The notes under the pieces were generated by a model. It was not told the DNA's origin and did not search any database. It worked only from the letters and a program-made list of their open reading frames with translations. A DNA stretch of 64,000 nucleotides, taken from Ruminococcus sp. (lineage in GTDB: Bacteria; Bacillota; Clostridia; Oscillospirales; Acutalibacteraceae). The number at the start of each line of letters is the position of its first letter. Within the stretch, counting starts at the first letter, position 1. The DNA lies in contig DPHV01000024.1 in NCBI GenBank assembly GCA_003521625.1, positions 300,815-364,814 on the forward strand, given 5' to 3'. A program made the translations under genes and the position numbers. This document shows positions 15,717 through 23,757 of this stretch, one piece after another.

Positions 15717-15752
15717 ATTATCATTGATTATCATAAAATTTAATGATAATAT
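15717..15752 (+). promoter_or_regulatory. Promoter of the HPr-like gene with GATAAT-type repeats
   Basis: TTGATT (15724-15729), a 17-bp spacer and TAATAT (15747-15752) form a plausible promoter. ATTATC occurs at 15717-15722 and 15727-15732 (10-bp period), and the inverted form GATAAT at 15745-15750, overlapping both hexamers. Such arrays resemble Fur-family operators. In AT-rich DNA this could also be chance. Confidence 0.45.
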
Positions 15753-15787
15753 ATATCAAGACGATAAATATTTTTGAGGTGATTTCT

Positions 15788-16027
15788 ATGTTCTCTATGC
15801 CAATCAGCGCAAAAAACAAAAACGGATTAATTGAAATCTTCGAAACCCTTGCTCACTTCCCCAATCAGCTTATGATGATAAGAAGCGGTGAATATACCGT
15901 TGATGCTCATTCACTTATCGGAGTTTTTTCTATAGACGTTTCACAGCCAATGGAGCTGCTCCTTGAAAATGAACCTGATGACAGCTTTAAAGAAGCTGTT
16001 TCAAGATTTGTTCCTGCGCACGCATAA
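15788..16027 (+). CDS. HPr-fold protein lacking the phosphorylatable histidine (Crh-like)
   Basis: This 79-residue protein aligns by eye to HPr phosphocarriers. KNGLIEIFETL replaces the usual KxGLHARPAT, so the PTS histidine is missing. DAHSLIGVFSIDV matches the segment around Ser46 (AKSIMGVMSLG), with the serine kept. Bacillus Crh has the same pattern: no His15, Ser46 kept as an HPr kinase target. An HPr kinase gene (hprK) lies in this window at 60047-61015. A role in carbon signalling is inference from these residues. The ATG at 15788 is chosen for its GAGGTGAT ribosome binding site. Monocistronic, with promoter and terminator. Confidence 0.72.
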   Translation: MFSMPISAKNKNGLIEIFETLAHFPNQLMMIRSGEYTVDAHSLIGVFSIDVSQPMELLLENEPDDSFKEAVSRFVPAHA

Positions 16028-16049
16028 AAAATTACATAGTTTTATTTAA

Positions 16050-16075
16050 AGCCCTATGACAAAAGTCATAGGGCT
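16050..16075. terminator. Bidirectional terminator between HPr-like gene and hisE
   Basis: A perfect 11-bp stem (AGCCCTATGAC/GTCATAGGGCT, 16050-16060 and 16065-16075) has a 4-nt loop. A-rich sequence lies on the left and T-rich on the right, so it can serve both converging transcripts. Confidence 0.8.
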
Positions 16076-16082
16076 ATTTCTA

Positions 16083-16415
16083 TCAGGAATTTTTATCTAC
16101 AACGTGGAAGTTCTTTAAGTTTCCCGTTTTTTCGCTTCTCTTGTCAAGCTCTTTTAAAACGTCTTCAAGCGGTATTCCCTGTGAAACCATCATAACCGTA
16201 AGATGATAGATTAAATCGGCAATTTCATAAACAGTTTCACTGTTGTCGCCGTTTTTAGCGGCAATTATTGTTTCACTGCATTCCTCGCCAACCTTTTTGA
16301 GGATTTTATCAATACCCTTGTCAAGAAGATAGCAAGTGTATGAGCCTTCCTTGGGATTATCTCGTCTGTTTTCTACTGTAGCGTACAAAGCTGAAAGAAT
16401 TTCTTTATCGTTCAT
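16083..16415 (-). CDS. hisE: Phosphoribosyl-ATP diphosphatase
   Basis: HisE removes pyrophosphate from phosphoribosyl-ATP, the second step of histidine synthesis. The 110-residue all-helical protein has the MazG-like motif pattern KVGEECSETIIAAKNGD and YEIADLIYHLTVMM with the metal-binding acidic residues. It is a separate gene from hisI here, rather than an IE fusion. Last gene of the his operon, 12 bp after hisI, with a hairpin terminator just beyond its stop. Confidence 0.95.
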   Translation of the reverse strand: MNDKEILSALYATVENRRDNPKEGSYTCYLLDKGIDKILKKVGEECSETIIAAKNGDNSETVYEIADLIYHLTVMMVSQGIPLEDVLKELDKRSEKTGNLKNFHVVDKNS

Positions 16416-16427
16416 AACATATACCTC

Positions 16428-16742
16428 TTATTTCAATTTTTTAAAAAAGCACGAATGACTGCCTGTATGGCAAGCCGCACCTGTCTGTTCCACTGTAATA
16501 AGCAGAGTGTCGTCATCGCAGTCTGCAAAAATATCAACAACCTTTTGCAGATGACCGGATGTTGCACCCTTGTTCCAAAGCTCCTGTCTGCTTCTCGACC
16601 AGAACCAGGTGTACCCTGTTTCAAAGGTTTTCTGCATACTTTCCCTGTTCATATATGCGAGCATCAGAACTTCTCCAGTTGACTTTTCCTGAATAACGGC
16701 AGGAATAAGCTCTGACTTTACAAAATATTTATCAAAATCCAT
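16428..16742 (-). CDS. hisI: Phosphoribosyl-AMP cyclohydrolase
   Basis: HisI opens the adenine ring of phosphoribosyl-AMP (step 3 of histidine synthesis). The 104-residue protein contains MLAYMNRES, TWFWSRSRQELWNKG ATSGH and the Cys-rich metal-binding end with CDDDT, GAACHTGSHSCF. A 45-bp gap separates it from hisA; hisF, which commonly sits in this position, is absent. Confidence 0.95.
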   Translation of the reverse strand: MDFDKYFVKSELIPAVIQEKSTGEVLMLAYMNRESMQKTFETGYTWFWSRSRQELWNKGATSGHLQKVVDIFADCDDDTLLITVEQTGAACHTGSHSCFFKKLK

Positions 16743-16787
16743 AATTCACCTTATGAAAAATAGTATAACACTATTGTGAGTATTAAT

Positions 16788-17507
16788 TTATATTTTTCTT
16801 GTCATTTCAAGGGCAAGCTTTAAGTCGAGATTACCAGAATAGATAGCCTTGCCGCAGATTGCACCGTAAACATCGAGCTCTGCAAGATTTATAATATCCT
16901 TTAAAACAGCAATGCCGCCGCTTGCAATAATATTACAGTCTACCTGATGAACCAAATCATCAAGCTGCTTAAGGTTAGGTCCTGCAAGTGTACCATCCTG
17001 ATCTATATCGGTAAATACAATCGTCTTAACCCCGACATCTTCCATACGCTTTGCAAGCTCAATATAATTTACGTCAGAGCTGTCAATCCAGCCCTCTGCC
17101 CTGACCATTCCGTCTTTGGCGTCGATTCCTACTACGATTTTATCGCCGTAGTTTTTGACTGCGTCAACAACAAACTGTGGATCTTTAACGGCAGCAGAAC
17201 CGAGAATTACCCTGTTGATACCCCTTGAGAGATAGTATTCAACTGCTTTCATATCTCTTATACCGCCGCCGACTTCAACTGAAAGCCCCGAAGATTTTGC
17301 AACATCGGCAATTAAGTCGGCATTTACAAGCTTTGCGTCCTTTGCACCGTCAAGGTCTACCATATGCATCCACGTTGCGCCTGCATCTGCAAAACGCTGT
17401 GCGGCAATGTATGGTGACTCGGCAACCTTCTGTACTGTTGAATAATCGCCCTTGAACAGACGAACACAGTTGCCGTCTTTAATATCTATAGCAGGTAAAA
17501 TAATCAT
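16788..17507 (-). CDS. hisA: ProFAR isomerase (phosphoribosylformimino-AICAR-P isomerase)
   Basis: HisA carries out the Amadori-type isomerisation that makes PRFAR. The 239-residue TIM barrel starts with LPAIDIKDGNCVRL (catalytic Asp8) and has VEVGGGIRD, DIDQDGTLAGPN (second catalytic Asp) and IASGGI phosphate-binding loops. Its ATG directly abuts the hisB stop codon (TAA-ATG), implying coupled translation. Next in the pathway would come HisF/HisH, neither of which is encoded in this cluster. Confidence 0.95.
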   Translation of the reverse strand: MIILPAIDIKDGNCVRLFKGDYSTVQKVAESPYIAAQRFADAGATWMHMVDLDGAKDAKLVNADLIADVAKSSGLSVEVGGGIRDMKAVEYYLSRGINRVILGSAAVKDPQFVVDAVKNYGDKIVVGIDAKDGMVRAEGWIDSSDVNYIELAKRMEDVGVKTIVFTDIDQDGTLAGPNLKQLDDLVHQVDCNIIASGGIAVLKDIINLAELDVYGAICGKAIYSGNLDLKLALEMTRKI

Positions 17508-18086
17508 TTATAACACTCCTTTAGTGGATAGAGGTTTGTTTGAAGTGTTCTGCTTTACTGCAAGTCTTAATGAATGAGCTAACGCCTTGAAAAGCGCTTC
17601 GGTAATGTGGTGGGAATTATCTCCGTAGAGAGATTTAAGATGCAGGGTAATTCCTGCATTGAATGCAAATGCACGCATAAATTCAACGGTCATTGCACAG
17701 TCATAATCACCGCATCTGCTCTGGGGAAAATCTGCGTCAAACACAAGGAAAGGTCTGCCGCTTATATCAACGGAAGAAAATGCAAGAGCCTCGTCCATCG
17801 GAACATAAAAGCTGCCGAATCTGTCGATTGAGCTTTTATCACCGAGAGCGCTTGCAAAAGCCTTGCCGAGTACTATTCCCGTATCCTCAACAGTGTGATG
17901 CTCGTCCACATTTAGATCTCCTTTTACAGAAAGCTCAAGTCCAAAACCGCCGTGAGTGGCGAATGAATTTAACATATGGTCAAAGAAGCCGACACCGGTG
18001 TCAATTGAAATTTTACCGCCGTCAAGATTCAAAATAAGCTTTATTTGAGTTTCTTTAGTGTTTCTTTCCTCAATAGCACAGCGCAT
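17508..18086 (-). CDS. hisB: Imidazoleglycerol-phosphate dehydratase
   Basis: HisB dehydrates imidazole glycerol phosphate to imidazole acetol phosphate. The 192-residue monofunctional form has the manganese-binding signatures FFDHMLNSFATHGG, DEHHTVED and the later NSHHITEALFKALAHSLR. There is no histidinol-phosphatase domain. The ATG at 18086 is chosen because GAGGTGAG precedes it. An upstream extension to 18134 would run into hisC. Only 4 bp separate it from the hisC stop. Confidence 0.95.
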   Translation of the reverse strand: MRCAIEERNTKETQIKLILNLDGGKISIDTGVGFFDHMLNSFATHGGFGLELSVKGDLNVDEHHTVEDTGIVLGKAFASALGDKSSIDRFGSFYVPMDEALAFSSVDISGRPFLVFDADFPQSRCGDYDCAMTVEFMRAFAFNAGITLHLKSLYGDNSHHITEALFKALAHSLRLAVKQNTSNKPLSTKGVL

Positions 18087-18090
18087 CGGC

Positions 18091-19143
18091 TCACCTCGCA
18101 AAATACTTTTCAATACAGCAGAGAGTTTCATCAACCTCTTGTTCGGTTCCTGCCGAAATTCTTATGTAATCTCCCATATACCTTATTACAATGGAGTTAC
18201 TCTTTAAATACTCCCAGATAGCCTTACCCTCGGGAGTTTTAACAAACACAAAGTTTGCACAACTGTTATAAATCGTCAAGCCTTTGTATTTTTCGGCAAT
18301 CTCTACCAGACCATTATACAACTTTTCTCTGTTGCTGACAATCGCTTTTTGTCGATTTAATAAATATTCTTTATTTTTGTATATTACAGTGCCGATTGCC
18401 TGTGAAATACTGTTTACATTATACGGAGATTTTACTGCTTTAAGGGCTTTTGAAATAGTCTTATTTGCTACCGCAAAGCCAAGACGGAGCGCTGCAGAGC
18501 CGACAGATTTTGATGCCGTTCTGAATACAATAAGATTTGTATATTTTTCCGTTTCAGATATAAGGCTCTGATTCCAGAAGTCCATATACGCCTCATCAAG
18601 AATAACGAGTGCATTTACAGAGGTTACAAGTCTGCGAGCTTGTTCTGCTGTTATCCCCTGTCCTGTTGGATTGCAGGGATTTGAAAAAATAACAAGCTTT
18701 ATGTTGTTGTTATTGATTTTCTCAATCAAAGCGTCTATGTCAAAATTAAGGTTTTCGTCCTTTATGAAAGAATCACACTCCACCTCACAGATTGAGGAAT
18801 AAAACTTATACATTGAAAAATCGGGTGCAACAACAAGCATTTTGTCGCCCTTTTCAAGAAAAGCTGATTCTGTGAGGAAAATAAGTTCGTCCGAGCCGTT
18901 GCCAGCCGTTACACATTCAGGATTAATTCCGTAATATTCCGAAAAGGAATTAACAACTTCTGTTGCAAGCGGGTCGGGATAGCGGTTGAAATCAATTTTT
19001 TCAATTGCATCTCTCACCTGCTTCATAATCTCCTCGGGGTAGCTTACTGGACATTCGTTAGCGTCAAGACGGATTTTATATGTACCGCTTATTGGCTCGT
19101 AAGGCTCAAGCTCACGAATTTTATTGTTAAGTTCATAGCTCAT
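18091..19143 (-). CDS. hisC: Histidinol-phosphate aminotransferase
   Basis: This PLP-dependent class I/II aminotransferase converts imidazole acetol phosphate to histidinol phosphate. The 350-residue protein shows NGSDELI near residue 80, NPCNPTGQG, LDEAYMDF with the PLP-contacting Asp and Tyr, and the Schiff-base Lys in FRTASKSVG followed by RLGFAVA. Start at the ATG 19143 (MSYELNN). A 5-codon longer form from 19158 is possible but has no better ribosome binding site. Histidinol phosphatase is not encoded in the operon. Confidence 0.94.
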   Translation of the reverse strand: MSYELNNKIRELEPYEPISGTYKIRLDANECPVSYPEEIMKQVRDAIEKIDFNRYPDPLATEVVNSFSEYYGINPECVTAGNGSDELIFLTESAFLEKGDKMLVVAPDFSMYKFYSSICEVECDSFIKDENLNFDIDALIEKINNNNIKLVIFSNPCNPTGQGITAEQARRLVTSVNALVILDEAYMDFWNQSLISETEKYTNLIVFRTASKSVGSAALRLGFAVANKTISKALKAVKSPYNVNSISQAIGTVIYKNKEYLLNRQKAIVSNREKLYNGLVEIAEKYKGLTIYNSCANFVFVKTPEGKAIWEYLKSNSIVIRYMGDYIRISAGTEQEVDETLCCIEKYFAR

Positions 19144-19176
19144 AAAAACACATTCCAATCATTCGGAAATAAATTA

Positions 19177-20469
19177 TCATTCAATATCAAAGCGCACTTT
19201 GATTGAATTTGCATGCGCAGTCAGTCCCTCAGTATCGGCAAAACGGATTACGTCTTCTGCATCGTTTTTCAAAGCGTCCTCGGTATAATAGATAAAACTC
19301 GACTTCTTGATAAAGCTGTCAACAGAAAGCGGAGAGAAGAATCGAGCAGTACCGCTTGTGGGTAAAACGTGGTTAGGACCAGCAAAGTAATCGCCGAGAG
19401 GCTCGGGACTGTAGTTGCCGAGGAATACCGAGCCTGCGTTATCAAGCTTGCCGATAAACTCCATCGGGTTGTTACAGCACACTTCAAGGTGTTCGGGTGC
19501 AAGCTCGTTTGCAAACTCAATTGCCTGTGACATATCACTGCAAACAATGATTGCGCCAAAATCATCAAGCGATGACTCGATAATTTCTTTTCTTGAGAGC
19601 TTTTCCATCTGTTTTGAAAGCTCCAGCTTTGTTTTTTCGGCAATTTCTGCCGAATCGGTAAGCAGAATTGAGGAAGCAAGCTTGTCGTGTTCTGCCTGAC
19701 TCATAAGGTCAGCCGCAAGGAACTTTGGATTTGCACTGCTGTCGGCTATGATAAGAATCTCGCTCGGTCCTGCAATCATATCAATATCAACGGTACCGTA
19801 AAGGAGTTTTTTAGCTGTAGCCACGAAGATGTTACCGGGTCCTACGATTTTATCAACCTTTGGGACGCTCTCTGTTCCGTATGCAAGAGCCGCTACTGCC
19901 TGTGCACCGCCCATAAGGAAGATTCTGTCAACGCCTGCAATTTTTGCGGCGGCAATGATGTTCGGATTAGGTGTGCCGTCCTTCTGCGGAGGAGTACACA
20001 TTATAATTTCCTCAACGCCTGCAATCTTTGCAGGGATAGCGTTCATAAGAACTGACGATGGATAAGCCGCAGTACCGCCCGGAACGTAAATTCCAACACG
20101 CTTTAAACCTCTTACTCTCTGCCCCATTATTACGCCGTTGTTCTTTGTAGTAAGCCAAGACTGCTGAAGCTGTCTTTTGTGGAAATCGGAAATATTTGCA
20201 GCCGCTTTTTCAACTGTTGAAATATAATCCTTGTCGCACTTTTCGATTAAAGCGTCGATTTCATCGGGCGAAATTTCAGCTTTTTCGGGAGCTTTTCCGT
20301 CAAACTTTATTGTGTATTCTCTTACAGCCTTGTCGCCGTTTTCACGTACGTTTTCGATGATTTCGGAAACTGTAGGAATTACGTTTTTGTCAGAGTTCTG
20401 TGCTCTTTTCTTGAGCGTTTCTATAAATTCATATTCTATTTTTCCGTCTGCTGTTACTGTTGTTATCAT
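19177..20469 (-). CDS. hisD: Histidinol dehydrogenase
   Basis: HisD performs the last two oxidations from histidinol to histidine with NAD and zinc. The 430-residue protein contains the family stretch VPGGTAAYPSSVLMNAIPAK, GTESVPKVDKIVGPGN, and the zinc and catalytic residues in SQAEHDKLA and APEHLE, ending in HVLPTSGTARF. Length is standard. It overlaps the end of hisG by 4 bp, so expression is coupled to the upstream gene. Confidence 0.96.
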   Translation of the reverse strand: MITTVTADGKIEYEFIETLKKRAQNSDKNVIPTVSEIIENVRENGDKAVREYTIKFDGKAPEKAEISPDEIDALIEKCDKDYISTVEKAAANISDFHKRQLQQSWLTTKNNGVIMGQRVRGLKRVGIYVPGGTAAYPSSVLMNAIPAKIAGVEEIIMCTPPQKDGTPNPNIIAAAKIAGVDRIFLMGGAQAVAALAYGTESVPKVDKIVGPGNIFVATAKKLLYGTVDIDMIAGPSEILIIADSSANPKFLAADLMSQAEHDKLASSILLTDSAEIAEKTKLELSKQMEKLSRKEIIESSLDDFGAIIVCSDMSQAIEFANELAPEHLEVCCNNPMEFIGKLDNAGSVFLGNYSPEPLGDYFAGPNHVLPTSGTARFFSPLSVDSFIKKSSFIYYTEDALKNDAEDVIRFADTEGLTAHANSIKVRFDIE

Positions 20470-21113
20470 TGCGTTACAGCCTCCAATTTCTTCTGAAGTT
20501 GCTCAATCTCATTTTTTCTTAATTTAAGGCTCGCAGTGTTGGCAATCAGCCTTGCTGAAATATCTGTAACCCACTCGATTACCTCAAGACCGTTTGCTTT
20601 GAGTGTTGAGCCTGTTTCAACTATATCAACGATTCCGTCGGCAAGTCCAACAAGAGGAGCAAGCTCGACAGAGCCTTCAATTTTGATTATTCTTACGTCC
20701 ATATTTTTGTCGTCAAAAAACGAACGAGTAACTTTCGGGTACTTTGTTGCGATTGTTTTTGTGTTATAGCCGCCGTAAAAGTCAAAGTCTTTTTTTGTTG
20801 CAAGGGCGAATCTGCATTTGCCGAAGCCTAAATCAAGCAGTTCATAAAATGAAGTACCGTTTTCAAGAATTGTGTCTTTTCCGACAACACCTAAATCGCA
20901 AACTCCGTGTTCAACGTATGTAATAACGTCAGCCGCCTTTGCAAGCACGACCTCAAATTCATTGTCGCCTACAGGGAGGATAAGACGTCTGCCTTTATTC
21001 TTCACCTCATCGCAGTTATATCCGATTTTCTCAAAGAGTTCTATTGTAGTTTTTTCAAGTCTGCCCTTTGTCAGAGCAATTCTGATTGGTTTCATATGTG
21101 AAAGTCCTTTCAA
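20466..21113 (-). CDS. hisG: ATP phosphoribosyltransferase, short form
   Basis: HisG joins ATP and PRPP in the committed step of histidine synthesis. At 215 residues it is the short, catalytic-only form that needs HisZ as regulatory partner, and hisZ lies immediately upstream (6 bp). Visible motifs include RIALTKGRLE at the N-terminus and the PRPP-binding loop DIVETGSTLKANGL. The start at 21113 follows a GAAAGG ribosome binding site (MKGLSHMK). The second Met at 21098 has its own weaker site, so the N-terminus may be five residues shorter. Confidence 0.94.
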   Translation of the reverse strand: MKGLSHMKPIRIALTKGRLEKTTIELFEKIGYNCDEVKNKGRRLILPVGDNEFEVVLAKAADVITYVEHGVCDLGVVGKDTILENGTSFYELLDLGFGKCRFALATKKDFDFYGGYNTKTIATKYPKVTRSFFDDKNMDVRIIKIEGSVELAPLVGLADGIVDIVETGSTLKANGLEVIEWVTDISARLIANTASLKLRKNEIEQLQKKLEAVTQ

Positions 21114-21119
21114 GCTGTT

Positions 21120-22289
21120 TTATCCGATAGTCTTAACCTCGGCAATACCTCTGCTTTTTGCAAACGCTTCTGTTTCTTCAAGGGTTGGCAAGACACTGAA
21201 CTGTGCCTTTTTACCCTCTGCGTTAAGCTGTGCAACAAGATTGATAGCCTCAATCTCATGTCCGTCATTTGCAAATACAAGAAAATCGGGATTATCCGAA
21301 TAGCTTACCTCGTTATCGGTAAGCCGCTTAATTGTTATTGCATCGGTATCTACTGCAAAGCCTGCCGCACCCATAGGAGCGTCAAACTCGGAGAGAAGCT
21401 CGTCGTACCTTCCGCCTGAAATTACTGCGTCACCTATTCCGTTTATATAACCTGTAAATACAATTCCGGTATAATAATCGTTTCTCTGAACAAATCCGAG
21501 GTCAATTATCAGCTTGCTGTCAAGGTTGAGCGGAGCTAAATTGTTGTAGATTTTATGCAAGTATTCAAGCGCAGATTCAGCATTTGTACCTTTACAGATT
21601 TCATAAGCTTTTTCAAACACTTCCTCACCGCCGAAAAGTGACGGCAGACTTCGGATTGCATTTACTGCCTTGCATGGCACGAGCTTGTCAAGAAGATTGT
21701 TGAGAACCGAATAATTTTTACCCTCGATGGAAACTCTGATTTTTTCCTTGTAATCTTCGTCAATGTCAAGCTCGTTTGAAAGAGCATCAAACACACCTGC
21801 GTGACCGAGCTCAATTCTGAAATCATCAGCAACGGAAGAAATACATCTGACTGCTGTTGTAAGAACTTCAAGGTCAGCTCTTATTCCCTTTACGCCGATA
21901 AGCTCAATACCCATCTGCATAAACTCGTTTCTTCTGCCCGTAAGAGTGGGATTGTTGCGATAAACAGCCTGCTTATAGTAAAGACGTACAGGCAGAATGC
22001 TGTTTTTAAGACGTGAAGAAACCATTCTTGCAATAGGCAAGGTTGAATCAGGACGAACAACAAGAATTCTGCCCTTGTTGTCCGTTGTTTTGAACATTGA
22101 CTCCTGAGTAATTCCGCTGCAGGGAACGGAAAATACATCATAAAATTCTATTCCGGGAGTAATTACTCTTTTAAATCCCCTTGAAACAAATACATTCTCA
22201 ATCTTACCACAGATGTCATCCATAGCTGAACATTCTGCAAACAGAAAATCCTTTGTACCCTCGGGAGTAATTTTTAAATATTTTTTCAT
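21120..22289 (-). CDS. hisZ: ATP phosphoribosyltransferase regulatory subunit
   Basis: HisZ is a catalytically inactive relative of histidyl-tRNA synthetase that binds short HisG and confers histidine feedback. The 389-residue protein has class II synthetase-like segments TPEGTKDFLF, VRPDSTLPIARMVSSR and GGRYDELLSEF, but lacks the usual C-terminal anticodon-binding domain of HisS. First gene of the his operon, with GAGAGG ribosome binding site and a strong promoter about 70 bp upstream. The leader is too short for a T-box. Confidence 0.93.
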   Translation of the reverse strand: MKKYLKITPEGTKDFLFAECSAMDDICGKIENVFVSRGFKRVITPGIEFYDVFSVPCSGITQESMFKTTDNKGRILVVRPDSTLPIARMVSSRLKNSILPVRLYYKQAVYRNNPTLTGRRNEFMQMGIELIGVKGIRADLEVLTTAVRCISSVADDFRIELGHAGVFDALSNELDIDEDYKEKIRVSIEGKNYSVLNNLLDKLVPCKAVNAIRSLPSLFGGEEVFEKAYEICKGTNAESALEYLHKIYNNLAPLNLDSKLIIDLGFVQRNDYYTGIVFTGYINGIGDAVISGGRYDELLSEFDAPMGAAGFAVDTDAITIKRLTDNEVSYSDNPDFLVFANDGHEIEAINLVAQLNAEGKKAQFSVLPTLEETEAFAKSRGIAEVKTIG

Positions 22290-22341
22290 AATAACCTCTC
22301 TGTTATTTATGTGTTTAAATAGAAACGTAAAACACTTTACT

Positions 22342-22386
22342 GTGCTAACGTGCTAATATACTACCATAATAAATCAGCTTTGTCAA
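22342..22386 (-). promoter_or_regulatory. his operon promoter with tandem TTAGCAC repeats
   Basis: Reading leftwards, TTGACA (22381-22386), a 17-bp spacer and TAGTAT (22358-22363) form a good promoter. Its -35 begins right after the stop codon of the AI-2E-type gene. Two direct repeats TTAGCAC (22350-22356 and 22342-22348) with 8-bp spacing sit just downstream of the -10, at the expected transcription start. They may be an operator; no regulator is identified. Confidence 0.65.
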
Positions 22387-23745
22387 TTACTTTTTCTTTG
22401 TATCTTCGTTCTTTTCTTTGTTATCGGTTTCTTCATCATCCGAATCCTCATTTTTTTCGTGCTCGGATTTATTTAATCCGATAAGCTTTTTAATCTTCTC
22501 TCTTTGCTGATTTTCTTTTTCTTCTCTAATACGCTTTTGTTCTTCTGCAATTTTCTGATAGTTCAGCACCTCAAAATCAAGCGCTTCCTGTGCAATCTTA
22601 CCCTTTTCATCTATTGCATTGTTAGCTCTTTTCCTTATAAGAGAATAAATAACCGCAAATATCGGAGTACCGAGTATAAAGCCGGGCAACCCGAACAATG
22701 CACCGCCGACAATAACGCTGAAAAGTACCCAGAAGCTTGAAAGTCCTACCTGGTTTCCGATAATCTTCGGCTTAAAGAGATTTCCGTCAAGCTGTTGAAT
22801 TACTACAACAATCGCAATAAACTTAATCATATCCCAAGGATTTATTATGAACAGTAAAAATGCACTGGGAATAGCACCGATAAACGGTCCGAAAAACGGA
22901 ATAATGTTTGTAACACCGATAAGCACTGCAATTAACGGAGCATACGGGACATTGAGAATTACCATAGCAACAAAGGTCAACAAGCCGACAAAGGCTGCGT
23001 CAATTATATCTCCTACTAGAAAGCGACCGCATTTTGTATCGGTAATATCAATGATTTCATAAATCTTCGGTAAATACTTTATCGGTATAAAAGCAACAGC
23101 AAGACGTTTTACCAAACGGCACAGCTGTTCCTTTGCAGCAAGGAAATAAACCGAAATAACAATACCCATCACAAAGTTGTAAAAACCGGAGGTTGTGCTT
23201 AATACCATACCGAAAATTACTTCACCTGTTTTGCCTGCAACCTGAGTGATATTATCTATTGAGAATAATTTAAAGATTTCTTTTAATATTTCATTAATTA
23301 TGTTATCTTTTTCAATTCCGGCATTGAATGTTGAATTTAGCCAATCAACAAACTCATTTAAGTGCTGTGTAACAGACTCATAATAGGAGGGCATTGTTTC
23401 AACAAGACTCACAAGGTTTTCAATAAGCTGAGGGAACACAATCCAGATTAATGAAATGAAGATTGCAAATACTAAAGTATAAGTACATACAAGAGCAAGA
23501 GGTTTTTTCATCTTTGCAAAAACCTTGTGCTTTGTTCCCATTTTTCCGAAAGCCTTTGAGTAAAAGAACTTGTAAGGAAAGTTGAGCAGATATGCAAACA
23601 AAAATCCGACTAAAAACGGAGTAAGGATTTCAGCAATTTTGCATATAACATTCCACACAACGTCTATGTTATCCTTTACGAATAACAAAAAGACCGTAAA
23701 TGCAATTGCAATAAGTACGTTTTTGATATTAACAAATTTTTTCAA
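22387..23745 (-). CDS. AI-2E family transporter (PerM/YdiK-type)
   Basis: This 452-residue membrane protein has about eight helices and the family core VGDIIDAAFVGLLTF, IGVTNIIPFFGPFIGAIPSA and QQLDGNLFKPKIIGNQVGLS. Members were named for autoinducer-2 export, but several act as ion antiporters, so the substrate is unknown. The C-terminal 70 residues are a highly charged Lys/Glu tail, probably cytoplasmic. The TTG at 23745 is preferred over a GTG at 23754 because the AAGGAG ribosome binding site lies 8-9 bp before it. It starts 12 bp after polC and ends that operon. Confidence 0.88.
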   Translation of the reverse strand: MKKFVNIKNVLIAIAFTVFLLFVKDNIDVVWNVICKIAEILTPFLVGFLFAYLLNFPYKFFYSKAFGKMGTKHKVFAKMKKPLALVCTYTLVFAIFISLIWIVFPQLIENLVSLVETMPSYYESVTQHLNEFVDWLNSTFNAGIEKDNIINEILKEIFKLFSIDNITQVAGKTGEVIFGMVLSTTSGFYNFVMGIVISVYFLAAKEQLCRLVKRLAVAFIPIKYLPKIYEIIDITDTKCGRFLVGDIIDAAFVGLLTFVAMVILNVPYAPLIAVLIGVTNIIPFFGPFIGAIPSAFLLFIINPWDMIKFIAIVVVIQQLDGNLFKPKIIGNQVGLSSFWVLFSVIVGGALFGLPGFILGTPIFAVIYSLIRKRANNAIDEKGKIAQEALDFEVLNYQKIAEEQKRIREEKENQQREKIKKLIGLNKSEHEKNEDSDDEETDNKEKNEDTKKK

Positions 23746-23757
23746 ATGTATCACTCC

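Noticed and set aside
22290..22386. T-box leader in front of hisZ
   Set aside because: The gap is under 100 bp with a promoter in it, no T-box consensus and no terminator/antiterminator pair.
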